Shown: positions 13,222 to 26,637, counted from the stretch's first letter. The stretch is DNA of 64,000 bases from Lineus longissimus (GCF_910592395.1 NC_088310.1:6145501-6209500); one strand, 5' to 3'. Numbers and translations are program-made. Notes: a model not told the origin generated them from the sequence alone.

Positions 13222-13300
13222 CCCCTTGTTGTCCATCCTGAGGAAATCAGGGGTTGATGTTCGCTTCTCCGGCCCTAGCGAACATGGTCGTTGTCGTTTT
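13222..13300. repeat. Structured dispersed repeat, copy 2
   Basis: Matches the copy near 4.83 kb over about 45 bases. It has a perfect 9 bp stem, ATGTTCGCT (13257-13265) facing AGCGAACAT (13277-13285), around the loop tctccggccct. The outer stem of copy 1 is absent here. Confidence 0.6.
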
Positions 13301-13907
13301 TCCAGCTTCCCCATCAAAACTCTTTCGGTGCGCCCCGCACATAAGTATAATGCTGCGTGGCGGAAAGCTTTTCGTGACGGAAAATTCGAACTCATATTTC
13401 AAAGAAAACACATTATTTACTCAGTAAATTCATGAAAGTTAGCATTCTGTAAACAAATAGGATCATCGACAACATTATGAGTGTAATGATATTACTTTCT
13501 TTCGGTCTTATTCAGGCATCGAGGACTCTGAAGTTGACGCCGTCTGCCTAGACCATGCGCTGCATGCGTTTAATGCATGACTGTATGACAATTGACATGC
13601 ATCAGACCATCACATTTCATTCGACACTAACACCACTGATAGCTAACAAAATTAATTCGACAAGTTTACTTGCCAAGGCCCAAAGTTTTTAATGTTGATT
13701 GGGGTCCCAAGTTATTATTTTTATCATCAATGTGACTATCATCAGTGACTTTTGTAATTATGATATTTATTGATGTGTTTGATTTTCAGTATTTCACCTC
13801 AACTCTTTTTAATGATAGGTCATCGTTTGCAAGAACACTAATTTACTGACTAATGTTAGACTGGACTTAGTGTTAGACAATCCATTAATCTGTTTGAAGC
13901 TTTTGTG

Positions 13908-16900
13908 ATGCTAAGGTTGCTTCCACCTCGGACAAGGAGTCAACTGCGCTCATCTGTTGCCATCTGCAGCCCCTGCCAGTGTGTGGATGAGCTGGTGCTG
14001 AATTCCTTGGATGCTAGTGCCACCTGTGTCGCTGTCAGAGTGGACCTCTCAAGATTCTGGATTCAGGTAGTTGACAATGGTGATGGAATCACAGAAAATG
14101 ACTTGGAAAAGATTGGGACAAGGTACAATTACTAACTATTCCTGAATCCATCTCTGATTTCAGATGAAAACTTTATTCTCTCTCCAGTCGGGGTACAAGG
14201 ACTATTGAATTTGTTCTTTGAATCAAAAATTCTTTCAACATTTAAGAGACTTCAGAGTTAGTAACAGTTGGCGCCAGTATTTGCAGTGAATTGAATAACT
14301 AACTCTGGTTTCTTTTTCCAGATATATGACCAGCAAATGTCACTCACTTGATGACCTTCAAAACCTGTGTCACTATGGTTATAGAGGGGAAGCACTGGCT
14401 AGCATCAGAGAAATCTCAAATGGTCTGGAGATCCAAACAAGAGGAAAATGGTCAAGCAATACATTCAGTGTTGAATTCACAGGAAACCAACCTGTTGTAG
14501 TCTCAAAGTACCCCTACAGCAGACCAAGCTCTGGCACAACGGTCACTGTGGATGATCTCTTCTATAGTTTACCAGTTAGAAAAAAATGTTTTGGGGAGTA
14601 TCTCGAGCTTGAAAGGATACGGGAGAGGCTGGAGGCATTCTCTTTGATACACCCAAATGTTTCTATTTCTCTCAGGAATGATGCTGCTGGATGTGTCCTT
14701 TTGCAGTCACATAAGAGTAGTTCAACCCTCGGGGCCTTTGCACATATCTTTGGAGGCAAGCTGGCAAAAAGTTTGGTTGAGATTTGTAATGAGGACGATC
14801 GCTCTAACGTTTCAGGATACTTCAGCAAAGAGGGACATACAAACAAGAACATCCAGTATGTCTTTATAAATGGTCGCCTTGTCCTCAAGAGTAAAGTACA
14901 TAAGACACTGAATGTCCTTTTGTCCAAGTCATTGATTGTGCAGAAGAACTCTAGAGGCAAAGAACAATCTGTGCCAGCGTTGCTGTCACCAACAAACTTG
15001 GGGAGCCCAGGCAATGAGAAAGAATTGTATCCAGTGTTTGTGGTCAGGATTGATTGTCCCCTTTCAGAGTATGACATAACATTTGATCCTGGTAAGACTT
15101 TGGTGGAATTCAGAGACTGGAATGCTCTTTTAGGACAACTTCAGAGAATGGTTGGGGATTTCCTCCGCAGGGAGAACCTGTTGATGAGAATAGAGAAGGA
15201 AGTTTCTGAAAAATACGAAGGTTTCCTTTCGTCTGATGAGATTGGGAATGATACGGCTGGTAAAGAACAGGTCAGAGCACCTGGTCCTGCTGGTTATGGA
15301 GAGGGCATAAATAGTTATGATAGGAGTAATGTTTTGGCTTCTAGTACAGCCAGGAGGGCAATACCATCAGAGAAAGACGCTGTCAGTGATGAGGCTCGAG
15401 AAGAAGTTGTTGCTGACGACAGTCCATTGATGGGCGCTTGTTGTGGAGATAGTCGTTTGATATTGCAGCAAGAAGGTTGTGGCACAACTGATGATGGATC
15501 TCAGATTGGGATGATCTTGGGAGACAAACCAATCGGTGATGTGACTAGTGATCAACATGATGTTGACAGCAAAGTAAAAAGTATTGAGGACAGACTAGAC
15601 CATTGTAATGAGAACATTTCTGATGAAGAAACCTTACCCATCCCCAAACAGCAGAGGGAGATGGGAAGAAAGGATTGCAGAAAGGAGGCTAACATTAGAG
15701 ATGAAACTTGGAACATCCAAAATCATCAAATGATTTCAAATAGTAAGGTCAAATCAATCATAATCCTTGATAGTCCAGAGGTTGTCACAACTCTAAGTCG
15801 TGATATTATAGTTGGCAAATCCAGAGGTGAACTAAATAGGCATTGTCCGAAATCAGAAGCCAGGTCTGTTTGTGCAGTAAAAGAAGCAACAGAGAACTGT
15901 TTAAAAAGGAAGAAATTATACAAAAAATATGTTGATATATCATCTACAGATTCTGAAAGAACACCAGATTATTCTGTTGATCTTCCTGATATTTGTGGTC
16001 GCAAAAGTAGAAGATCGAGTCTGAGATGCCAGAAGAGCTTGGTCTCTGTGAAGACAAATTCTGTTGGCAGAAAGGAATCCAAATGGAAGAGACCTCATTT
16101 GAAAAGGAAAAGTGTGAAATCTTCCTCAAAAAAGATATCCTGCAAACCAGATTTGAGAGAAAGAACTTCAAAAAGGAATTGTGAGGACTCTTGCCAAAAA
16201 AGGATATTGGACAGAGACCATTCGAAAGTTGGGATTTCGAAATGCATTCAAACAAAGGTGGCTGGGCAAGCAGCAGATGAGAAACATGTTTCCTGTGGCT
16301 ACACTCATGATCAAGATGGAACTGTTGGACACAGTCGGATTTCAAAACAACTTGGTGTAACTTGTCTGGAATCCCCAACCACCCTCTTTCATCATAAAAG
16401 GACAAGGCCTTCCAGTGAAAGAAAATCTACTGGTGCCAATCAGAAGGAGAGGGTCCATTGTCAGTTGGAAAATCCTGATGACGACACATCCATGGTTTCT
16501 AGCAACTTACGCAAGAGTAAAATGTTTAGAAGTTGTGGAACAGAACCGAAAGACATAGCTGAGGAAAAGTTTGCATATATTGAAACAAGTCCTTATGAGG
16601 ATGAGAACCCTATGGAACCTATCAGAAGTGATGATGTACCTCCAAGAGAAATCCCCACCGAAGTTTCTGCAAATGATCACAGTTCTTTATGGAAGTTCAG
16701 ACAGGAAAAAAAGGGACTTGGATCATTTGCATCGTCTCAGAGCGAGGGTTCCCAACGCTGTATTCAAACTGTGAGAACATCACGTCTGTGGCGCAGGATT
16801 CGTAGAATGTACAAGAAGACACCAGCATTATTGAAGTGTCATGGTTATGATCATAACCAAGAGAATATCAACGACATGTTTCTTGCTCCAATCAAACCGG

Positions 16901-19900
16901 TAGCAAAGAAAACAGGAGCGATGGAAGCTATTCCGAAGGAAACACTGCCAGACGTTATTTGTTTGGAGGCAGATGGCACTGGACTGTCCAAGGCAAAGGA
17001 ATACGATGTACCAGAACGACGAGACACTGGAAGAAATTCGAAGGGCCAGAAGAACCTGACTGATGATGTATACAGGTCTGGTTTGAAAATGGACAATAAT
17101 GACAAGGACACTGGCAGGTCAAAGGGGACCTTTGATATGACTTGGGTTACTCGAACCTCTGAACAAGGCCAGCTTGACCATTTTTCAGGCAGGAAATTTG
17201 TGGACCGTACAGAGCTCGGCTCAAGTAAAATTCCTGAAAGGAAATATAGACATCCTGTATTCAGGGAAAACTTGTCAAGGACAGATCACTCAAATGAATA
17301 TCACTATAAAAGAAGGAGCAGCACTGATTCAGAACCATGTCTCATTCACCAATATCACAAGCAGTTTGATAACCCACTAGATTCAACTTCAAGGTACAAA
17401 TGTATTGAAACAGATATTCAGCGTGACACTAGAAAGAAATCTGGGGAGGAATATTGGAGGAAATGGAACAGAGAGTTTGAAGTTGATCATTTGGATTTTG
17501 ATCAAATGGACATCAGAAGGACACATCCAAAATATAACGTTTGTAGTAACAAAGTTCATTATTCTGTCGGTGATGCAGATAGATTGTGTCCACCGTATCC
17601 TGATGACTGTATGCTGTTGGTGGATGTGAAAGCAACTGAGCGTGTTACAAAAAGAGTGCCGCAGTCCAGGCAGGTATGCACTGAAAATGAGGAAGACTTG
17701 TTGCACCAAAGGAGACAAGAGAGCTTGGACCAGTCTTCCTGGTTTAAACATGGAGACAGTGACCATGAGATCCAAGAACCAAAGAACTTGTATCAGGACT
17801 TGATTGACCAATCTTCAAAAGCTGGGCGTCATAGGAGAAATTTCTTGTCAGTCACCAGCAAAGCAGTTGAGTCTAGAGAAGATGGAAAGACAGGTTTAAC
17901 AGATGGTAGTTGCAGTCCGTATTTCTGTCCATTGTTAAGAATGTCCTCAAAGGATATGCCATCATGTAGCACTGGCAGAGACTATGGGAGAGGTGGATCT
18001 GGTACAGGATTTAGGGACAGTCTACCTTTGCCTTGCAGCAAGGAAGTCCCATGTAAAGAGTCTGACTTCTATGCAGGAGCTTGGAATCAATCAAGACCAA
18101 ATTTGGTCGATGATGACTGCTATGAAAAAGGATTTGAGAATAGACGAAAGTCACAACAGGTCTCATTCAGTTCTGTCCACCACACTGATTGTTTTGACAA
18201 GAATGTTGAGCAGCAAGTTCATGGAAGTTACCTCTCAAGAAAACAAACACCAATGGAGTTAATCTCAGATCAGTCAAACACACCTACACCTGAGTCTTGT
18301 CAAATTTATGGTGTGATGGGTGGTGACGCATGCATCTCGACGATCAGAAGCAATGAGTCTGATTTGATTGACTTGGGTTGGCTCCCCAGAAAGGAGCAAC
18401 GGAACAGTAGACAAAGGGCCAATGATAAGAAAAGCACCAGATCTCATCAGAGTCTGATAGGCCATACTGGCAACGTCCAAGATGCGAGTGATGCATTTGT
18501 AGACAACATCTATCCAGTGGAGCCTATTTCTATAACACCTGAAGCAAAAAGGAACAGTGGTAATTGCAAAAGACTAGATGACCCTAAGACAAGTGGTGTC
18601 AAAGATTCTGTTGAAGGACAGACTTCTTCAAATCCTGATGTTTCCTTTGGTTCTTCAGAACTGGATCATGTTGGAAACATGCAGAGATTCAGAGAGGTGT
18701 TTTCAATAGAGAGTGGAGATCTTGGGCCCTGGGAAGTGAGGAAAAATAATAGTGCTGGCAGGCTTGTCGGTCCAAGGAATTTACATGTACATCCTCAAGA
18801 TTTTGACCCAGAGCTTCCACCATCTGGAGGTTCTTTGGACTCTAATAAATTTCCATGTACACAAGGGTTTGAAATAACTATTGCTGATGAACAGACCCGA
18901 GGGATGTCTCCTCAGGACACTGGCAGTTGGGTGCATCAAGGTTTTGATGATACCATGCGAAAAAGACAGATTTCAAGAAAGCGTTGTCCTGGTGAAATTG
19001 ACGCTGAAGTGCAAAGCTACAACATAGTCAAGGAATCTGAAGAAGAATCTTTGAGTTGGGCTAATAAAGCTAGGTGCAACCACCTAAAGATGACTCCATT
19101 GGATGCTAAGCAGATGGAAAAATGTCAGAAACTAAGTTTTTCACGCTCTATTGCTTGTCATGATGAAAACATAGCTAAAGTTTACCAACCAAATGTAGAC
19201 TGTCAACCAGCAGAAATTTCATCCAAAGATGTTGACAATGAATTTTGTGTCTTCACTCCTAGTATAACAGACATAACTAACTCTCAAAATAAGAAAGAGT
19301 TGTCTTCAACATTTCAAGTTGAAAATGCGATGTCACAACCTCCTGGAAAAAAGCTATTACTCCAGCGCTACAATGAAGAAATAGAGAAGACGAAGGCATC
19401 AAAATATGAGAAAAACACTGAAAAACTTACAGAAGATTCTCCAGCAATGACCAGCAGTATGCATTCGACTGCTAAGGAAGTTGAGAATGGTGCAAAATCC
19501 ACGGAGAAAGACCACAAGTCAGTGTGCGATGCTAATTTCTCTTTCCTTTCGTGGCATCAAGGACAAGGTGGTGTTTCACACACCGAATCAGTTGGTGGTG
19601 AAATTCTTGTTGCTCGGTCAGAATCAGTTGTTGATGCAGCCCAAAACTTGGGAGCAAGTCTGGGAGGTGAGGTTTGTCATAGATGGGCCCATGCGCTTGA
19701 AAAGGATGAAACGGTGAGGACAAAAACACCTGAATTGCAGCATATTGTTTCAGAATGTCTGTCTGACATCTTGCAGGACAGCGGATGTAGGTCTCCGATG
19801 AGTGACATACTGAAGAAGCATACTCCTGAGTGGCTGAAATGCACCCAAGACATACTTCCCCAGTCAACCACCATTTACAGCAGTGCTTATGATCTAGAGA

Positions 19901-22900
19901 CATCCCTAAGTATTTTGCCTCAGAAATGTATAGATGTCATAACCAGGGACCAGTCTGTTGATGCCACAACCCAGGGCCAGAGTGGTGAAATTCCGAGGAC
20001 ATGTTGTGATGGATCTGAAGATCTATTCTCAACATGGCCTTCACTGACTTCAGGACAAGACATTTCCAGTCAAGCACCCAGTAAAGCAGGGGAAACTGTC
20101 ACAAATGATGACAATGTCCATGCACTAAACTCTTATGATACACAGATTCTCCCTAGTTCTGTCAGCGTTGCATTGCCTGAAGATTCCCATTATGGATATT
20201 GTACAGAGGCAGATCTAAGAAGGGGATCTCCAGGAATAGTAGAGGAAAGTGGCACCTCAAAACCAAATGTACTCTCCAAAGGAAAACCAAGCACTGATAT
20301 GAATGATATTTTTCATTGTGATGCTGGAGTTGCTGGTGATAAGGACCAAGATTCCTTAAAGGATAACAGAAAGACAGATTTCACAGCTTGTAATTTGACT
20401 GCAGGAAACGGAGGGTCAAATGGCAGAGAGAGCAGGCCTGAATATGAGGTTGTGACATCCAGTAGAAGTGAGTTCAGGATGGCTAAGGACTTGGTGCCTG
20501 GAAAGGCGCAGCCCAAAGGAAATGAGGATGGTTGTAGCGGAGGAAGCGATTCTGGTTCAAGCATTGATGCAGCTGTGGTAAAAGAGGTGACAGAGATGAG
20601 TGGAGGATGCTGTGCCTATACATGCATGATTGATCCAAAGAGTGGTAAGTTAAAAAATGATGTTCTGCTTGAGCTGAAAAGAGAATTACTTCAGTATTGG
20701 GACTGATATATTGCCACAACCCCAGACAATCAAGGCTCAAGTTTCTAAGGGGTTAAAAGTTGCATCAGAATTGCTTGAATTCAATCAACAGTCATCTATC
20801 GCCTTTTCTGTAAAAAGAATCCTTATGTGTAGTTTTAAAGTCTATGCTCTACTTTTCAGGGAGGACCATGTATGTTCATCTTACTACTGGGAACACAACG
20901 TATGAAAAGCCAACTTTTACGGACAGACCTTCAGAAGTGCATGCTCACAACAAAGACAAAATGAAAAGTAAAGGATGATGTCTTGTCTTCATTGATGACC
21001 AATGTTTCCAATGCATTGGGGTTTACAGTCAAAAGGGCTGCAAGACAAACGCGATGTGATGTAACCTCAAGTAAATCGTCCTCGTAACAACTGTGTTACA
21101 CAGAGAGCGATTCTTTGATGTTTAAAGTACAATTGCTGTATAATTTAAATCGGTCTTTTGAGGACAATGCCACAACCAGATAGGGATACTAAAAGAACAA
21201 CTAATAGGATTCGTTTATGATTAAGTAAATGGAGCATCTGTTGTCTTTCAGGAGGTTTTAACCAGCATCGATTTCTCTCCCACGGAGCCAGCCCTGTGAT
21301 GCCAAGACCAAAGGAAGAGAGGAAAGTGAGTCTCTCCACAACCCCTTCAGAGAAAATGACCAAGCTGTTTCAGGTGCATAAGGAGAAACAGGATGCGGAC
21401 AAAGATGTGAAGTGGAGACAAACTGGTGGAAAGGACGGAGGATGTTCATCTGGAGAGGTTGAGAAAATGTTCGCAGAATGGAATAATCCTGTTTTCAAGG
21501 AACCTCCGCAGGTAACACTACACTGTTCTTCTTCAATTTAATTGTGAGCATTATCTGTTTGTTGACTAAAGCTGGGTGCCTGTTGAGTTTTATGGCCTCT
21601 GACTTCATCCTTGGCCAAACAAGGATTTTGTCATCATATGGTAGTCTGTGTTTGCCCTGGCAATGCAAGGTGCTTAGGGAATCTGTTTTACATCTCGTAC
21701 AAAGGATGAGGCAATTGAAGTTAAGTAACTTGCTGGATGTCCAGAGGTCAAGACCATCCACTACAATCCAGGACGATTCACTTCCTTCCATGTTGCCATC
21801 TCATTTTACATTAAGTATGATGTAATTTTTGTTTATTTTATTGTAGGAAGTCATGAGCATTGAAATGGCAGGAAAAAGGTGGGGTGCCACAAAAGTCTAC
21901 AACTCATTGCAGTCCTTTAAGTTCACAAAGGATGTGTTCCACAGTATCAAGGTGGGTGTGGATGGGATGTGACCATGTACATTGTAGATGTTTGCAATGG
22001 AAAGCTCGATAGTATCACAAACAGAAAGACCTGTGGCTCGCTGTTACGAGAAAAGAAATGAAGACGGATGAAAAAATTGGTACCAGTTTAGTATCAAATT
22101 ACAATGTAGTTGTTTCGATTTCAAGGTACTCGACAAATGATTGAATACTATTTATGGTGTCTCCTCCAAGGCAGGACAAGGTAACAACCTGAAAATAGTT
22201 TTGATCTCAAATGTCCTGTCCTTGCTAATCATGAGCTGCTTTCTCTGCAGGTGGTCGAGCAAGTTGATCAGAAGTTCATTGCCTGTCTGATGAGCATGAA
22301 TGACAAGCCATGTCTCTCCGGTAAGCTGTTCCACTCATCAGAAGAACCCCACAACAGCAAGATGTTGTATCACCAAGGATCTCCTCGCCAATTGGTTCTC
22401 AATTAAAAGTCCTTCCCTACTCAAAGGCAGGCCTGCTCATATCAAAATCGTTCGAGCAAATGTTTGGAAATTTACCTCTGCATTCTCATTCTTTTCAAAG
22501 TTGAATAAGGTGTACCAGTTTAATCATATTTTTATACAACCAGTCAGGTTTTCAATATACTCTGCTCTGGATATTTTAGGATTGAAAATACACTTTTCTC
22601 GGGATGCAGTTTAATACATTGATGTATCAACTTTTTTGATTGCCCTGTTTCAGATCCCAAGTTGTTAGTCTTCGTCGATCAACATGCAGCTCATGAAAGA
22701 ATCAGACTTGAAAAATCCATTATGGGTAAGTGTCTCAATGCACTTTCTTCAGTTCTAAGTGGCAGCTGTATTTCAATGACTTCAAGAGATATGTGATGAA
22801 AATTGCACACTATTACAATAATAAAAAAACATGCACAAGTCATAATAGTCCTGGTTCCCATTATGCTTTTTATCGGATTGGTCATAGAATTGTTTTTGTA

Positions 22901-25121
22901 GATTTGTATGACAATGAAGAAAATGTGAAGTCAGTATCGATGATACCAGCTATAAAACTAATGGTTGGAACACAGCAAGTCCGGGCTATGGTAGCACAAG
23001 AGAAGTCATTCAAGAAAATTGGTAGGCAAAGGCTTGTTGAACCAAATTCTGTTCTAACATGCAGTAAAAGAAATTGGAGGGCAATTCATTGGGGCTAACA
23101 CTGTTTGACTACAAGAGTCTACATATTTTGATATGCTGCCGCCTAACCAGGAAGCCTCGATATTACAATAGCTTTATAGTTAGACTTTTTGTTGTAGTTA
23201 TCCTGACAGAATACTGGTATACAGATACTCGGTTTTCCAAACAATTTGACATGGCTTGAAATTTACTTTATACTAGTATACAACTAAAAGTTAGAGATGA
23301 ATCTGTTATAACTGTCAAATTACCAAAGTACACATCAAGACATATTGCAAGATAATTAGTCTCTAATGCAAAAGACAATACTCAATGCAATGTACTGGTC
23401 ATAATTTGTAATACAGTTGATAATGGGCGGTGTTATCCTCCCAGGTGTCCACTTCGAAGTGGAAAAGGCCAGCAGGGACACAGTGTTGGTTAAAATGCTT
23501 CCAAAGTGTCTCTGCAAACAAGGAAAAGATGACCAAGCAGCAAGATGTAGTCCTGAATTAGAGGAGGCTGTGATGGATCTTCTTCGAGAACATGCTGAGG
23601 TAGGGTAGAGAATATGGCTTATGATATAACATCTATTACTAGAAATACATGTATCACTCAAATAGAAGATTTTATAGTTATTCGAGCAACCATTGAAACC
23701 TGTCAGCAGTCCACCTCTGAACATCTCGCTAAAAAAATGAAGACATACAGTAGAACCACTCTATTAAGGACACCCTTAGGGCTGACAAATGCTGTCCTCA
23801 ATTGAGAGGTGTCCTTTTCCAGGGGTCTAGTTCAATGGAAATGACGGACGTGGGACCAAATGTGGTGTCCTTAATAGAGAGGCTGTCCTTGGTAGAAGTG
23901 GTAGCTAACAGAGGTCCCACTGTACTCTAAAAGGACTGCAGTCTTATGGACAAAGCAACTTCATGACTTGAACAGCATAATAATACCATAATTCCTGAGT
24001 GACCTGATCTGCCTCATCAGGACAACAGTGCAGTGTCCTGCCAATGGCCACACGACTGGGACATTGATGAGGATGATGACAATATCTGCCCACTTCTTGG
24101 AAGTACATGTTACAGCAGCAGATATGGCCTGCAGAAGTGTTTCATCCATTCAAGTAAATCAATCCTAACTTCCTGTTTCAGACACTGCAGAGGAGTTCTG
24201 GAGCAGCAGCCGCCATCCCCAAGCCTATCCTGAAGCTTCTCTGGTCCCAGTCATGTCATGGTTTGTAAAATGTCTTAATTTCCCTATCTCACACTTATTG
24301 AATATTGAGTATTTCTTTCAATCTTAAACAAATGCTTCGGGCTTCTGAAACACCTTCTTACAATCTCTACAAAGAAACAGATTACTGTAATTTTGATGAA
24401 GTTGAAGTTTGCATTCCAATGAATTGCAAGGACTCTCTACAGGTCCTTCTGCATCCTCCTTGTGCATGACCAGAACTCTATTCATTGATGATGTCGTCCC
24501 ATCCACCTCGCCAATGAACAGAACTTTATTCATTGATGGCATCATCCTGTCTACTTGTATATTATGTCTGCTTTGGAGAATGGTCCTTCTTATTAAAAAT
24601 CATTCCAGGTGCAATAAAGTTTGGAGACCGCTTGTCTCACACTGAATGTGAAGACCTCATCACTTCTCTCTCGGCCTGCAACCTGCCTTTCCAATGTGCT
24701 CATGGACGCCCATCTATGGTGCCCATCATCGACTTGGGTAAACTGGATAAAAGTTTGATTGCTGAGGTATGTATTTAGATTGGTAAGAAAGAGTTTGGCA
24801 AGTTCAATACAGTGCATATCAAAGAGATTAAAAGTACAATGTATGTGACAGGAAAGACTAAAATATATTACGTTCCGGACCATGTGAAGTTCATGTGGAT
24901 AGCAAAGACAGCATCTTCTAGTGTTGTGAAAACTACTAAAAAATACGTCTTTGCAGGTGTTTTATTGTCATGTATTTTTGCTATTCCCCAAAAAACAGCC
25001 ATGAAAACTTTGCTACACTTCTTTCCAGAAGCGAAGACCAAGCCTTCAAAGACTGAGGAAACTCGTGGAGGTGGACCAGGCATTTGGCTGGCGAGTATCT
25101 CAATCTTCGGAGTGTTCATGA
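13908..25121 (+). CDS. MLH3: DNA mismatch repair / crossover endonuclease MLH3 (12 exons, complete)
   Basis: MutL homologue that pairs with MLH1 in the nucleus to nick DNA in mismatch repair and resolve meiotic double Holliday junctions. Exons: 13908-14122, 14322-20644, 20860-20967, 21252-21511, 21847-21951, 22251-22320, 22654-22725, 22902-23021, 23445-23599, 24182-24260, 24609-24766, 25029-25121; phases join to 2585 aa. The N-terminal GHKL ATPase has [10 protein letters not shown] (Glu28, Asn32), DNGDGI (56-61) and [11 protein letters not shown] (90-100). The C-terminal endonuclease has [12 protein letters not shown] (2369-2380, the DQHA-x2-E-x4-E metal site), SQSCHGAIKF and [10 protein letters not shown]. 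Short conserved blocks between, such as GRTMYV and EWNNPVF, match vertebrate MLH3 order. The ATG at 13908 aligns with the vertebrate start. Human MLH3 is about 1450 aa; the excess lies in the disordered linker of the 6.3 kb second exon. Confidence 0.95.
23746..23924. mobile_element. MITE-like element with TACAGTRGRACC ends in an MLH3 intron
   Basis: The left end tacagtagaaccactctatt and the right end, read on the other strand, tacagtgggacctctgttag are imperfect inverted repeats. The interior has further inverted matches around attaaggacacc and ggtgtccttaat. There is no coding capacity. The TA at both ends suits a Tc1/mariner or pogo-type relative. A second element with the same ends lies at 26480-26637. 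Confidence 0.55.
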
Positions 25122-25149
25122 AAAGACGATTCACTGGTATATGAGCTAA

Positions 25150-25325
25150 ATTTGAGGGGAAAGATTTTCACCAAAAATACAAGTGGATGTTCACATACGT
25201 ATTCACACAGGAGAAAGACCATATGTATGGAAATATACGTGAAGCCAAACCGTTTGTGTGCATGGTGTGGATTTGCTGGCCTAAGTAACTTGAGGAAACA
25301 TGGATGTAAAAGGCCGACAGGCAGG
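25150..25325 (+). pseudogene. Decayed C2H2 zinc-finger fragment
   Basis: Read across frames, the stretch gives GKDFHQKYK, then HIRIHTGERPYVW (the C2H2 inter-finger linker, about 25193-25231), then CAWCGFAGLSNLRKHGC (a C-x2-C ... H finger, about 25257-25305). Stops and frame changes separate the pieces, so it is not a working exon. It lies just past the MLH3 stop codon, so it may be in the MLH3 3' UTR. It could be a relic of a zinc-finger gene or of a coding insertion. Confidence 0.55.
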
Positions 25326-25844
25326 GGTAGAGGGTTCCAAGATTTAAACCTGCCTTGATGAAGTTGATAGTGAATGGGTAGTGTAATTAAGAGTAGTGTA
25401 ACTGTCAGTATGTGTTTTTGCTGCCTTATAAGGGAAAAGTGTGGTCAATCTACTGTACTGAGAAACAAAAATGTTATTGAAAAAGATGTCATTTGCATGA
25501 TATTTGACACACTTCAGTTGGTGAAAAGGACAGGGTAATAACTGTTATTTGTCTGTTATTGAATGAATTTAATGAAAGGGGACTGCTAGCTTTAGTTATT
25601 ATTGAAACCAGTTCCTTTTTCATTCAATAGAGGTTCATTCATCTGTAAGAATTGAAGTGCCTGTCTTTTTTACGAATTAAGCCAGATAGGCCTACACCAG
25701 ATTGGCCTACTCCTGGATATCTCATGTTATATTGCTGTCAATTAGAAATTGCCAAAAATTGATTAATAATGTGCTTTGTAGAGTGCTACATATTCCCCAG
25801 CTTGGTGTAAGTGAGTAAAAATTCTTATGCTGATTATTAAAATG

Positions 25845-26465
25845 TTTGAAGATCATTTACCCTACCTATATTCAATCAAAGGGTATGAAGAAGGCCTTCT
25901 TCATTAAGCCTTGTTGAGTAGGGATAGTAGTACCCAAGCAATCAAAAGTTCAAAGGTGGTGTGAACCAAACAAGCCCCGGAGTCTGCCACTAAATGATGA
26001 ACAGCTATTCCATTAATCAAATTTACTTTGTTTGATTCAAGCCGGGGATACAGATCATCTTCCAAAGACATGTGATTGTAAATCAATAAGTTCCATCACG
26101 TGCGGTGTAAAATCAGTTGTGGCGACGGTGGTGCTGTCTCGTGGCAGAATGAAGAACTGAAATCTTCGCCCAAAACTTTCAGTTTGACTTTCTACCGCTA
26201 GACAGCACTACTGTTGCCTAGGTCACTTTCCCATGAAATTGAGCTGGTTTTTAGGCCTTTCGCATGAATAAATTTTTTGGTATTGCCAATGACATAAGAC
26301 CCTGGGTGGGGCCCTTAAGCTGTATTTGCATATACTAGTCTTGCAAATAACCTCGACATATCTACCATTTTGATTCATTTGCTTCATGTCTTCAACAAGT
26401 ATTTTAAAACTTTTGATGACGGTTGTGATGATGGACTGGAACCCAGGCCTACCTCCAAGCAATTG
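25845..26465. repeat. Segmental duplication copy A with foldback core
   Basis: Shares blocks in the same order with 27505-28050: a tttgaagatca start, tcaaagggta, an inverted-repeat core (about 26119-26225) and a tail including aaataacct and cctccaagcaat. In the core, gacggtggtgctgtctcg faces a complementary arm at tagacagcactactgttgcc. The copies are clearly diverged. Confidence 0.6.
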
Positions 26466-26479
26466 CGGTAAGACTTTTT

Positions 26480-26637
26480 GACAGTGGAACCCACCTCAGC
26501 AAACACTTTTCTATTAAGAACACTACTTTTAGTGCCAAAGTTGTTGTTTCCATTAAATTTGACTTCTCTAATTAGGATACCTCTACGACAGCACTTGTCA
26601 GTCCCAAGAGTGTCCTTGACAGAGCGGTTCTACTGTA
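26480..26637. mobile_element. MITE-like element with ACAGTRGAACC ends
   Basis: The left end acagtggaaccc and the right end ggttctactgta form inverted repeats of the same type as the element at 23746-23924. It is noncoding and diverged. Confidence 0.5.

Larger units (their letters stand above)
12853..13907. other. P450-MLH3 intergenic region
   Basis: Holds the P450 3' UTR with AATAAA at 13178-13183 and 13194-13199, a structured dispersed repeat near 13.25 kb, and the presumed MLH3 promoter. No further gene was seen. Confidence 0.5.

Noticed and set aside
20645-20706. Reading MLH3 straight through to a stop at 20706
   Set aside because: A gtaagt donor at 20645 joins in phase to the exon at 20860, giving the conserved [11 protein letters not shown] block and then the endonuclease exons.
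14562-20740. Antisense and alternative-frame open frames within the large MLH3 exon
   Set aside because: They are shadows of the long plus-strand coding exon, which is supported by conserved MutL motifs at its start and by splicing into conserved exons.
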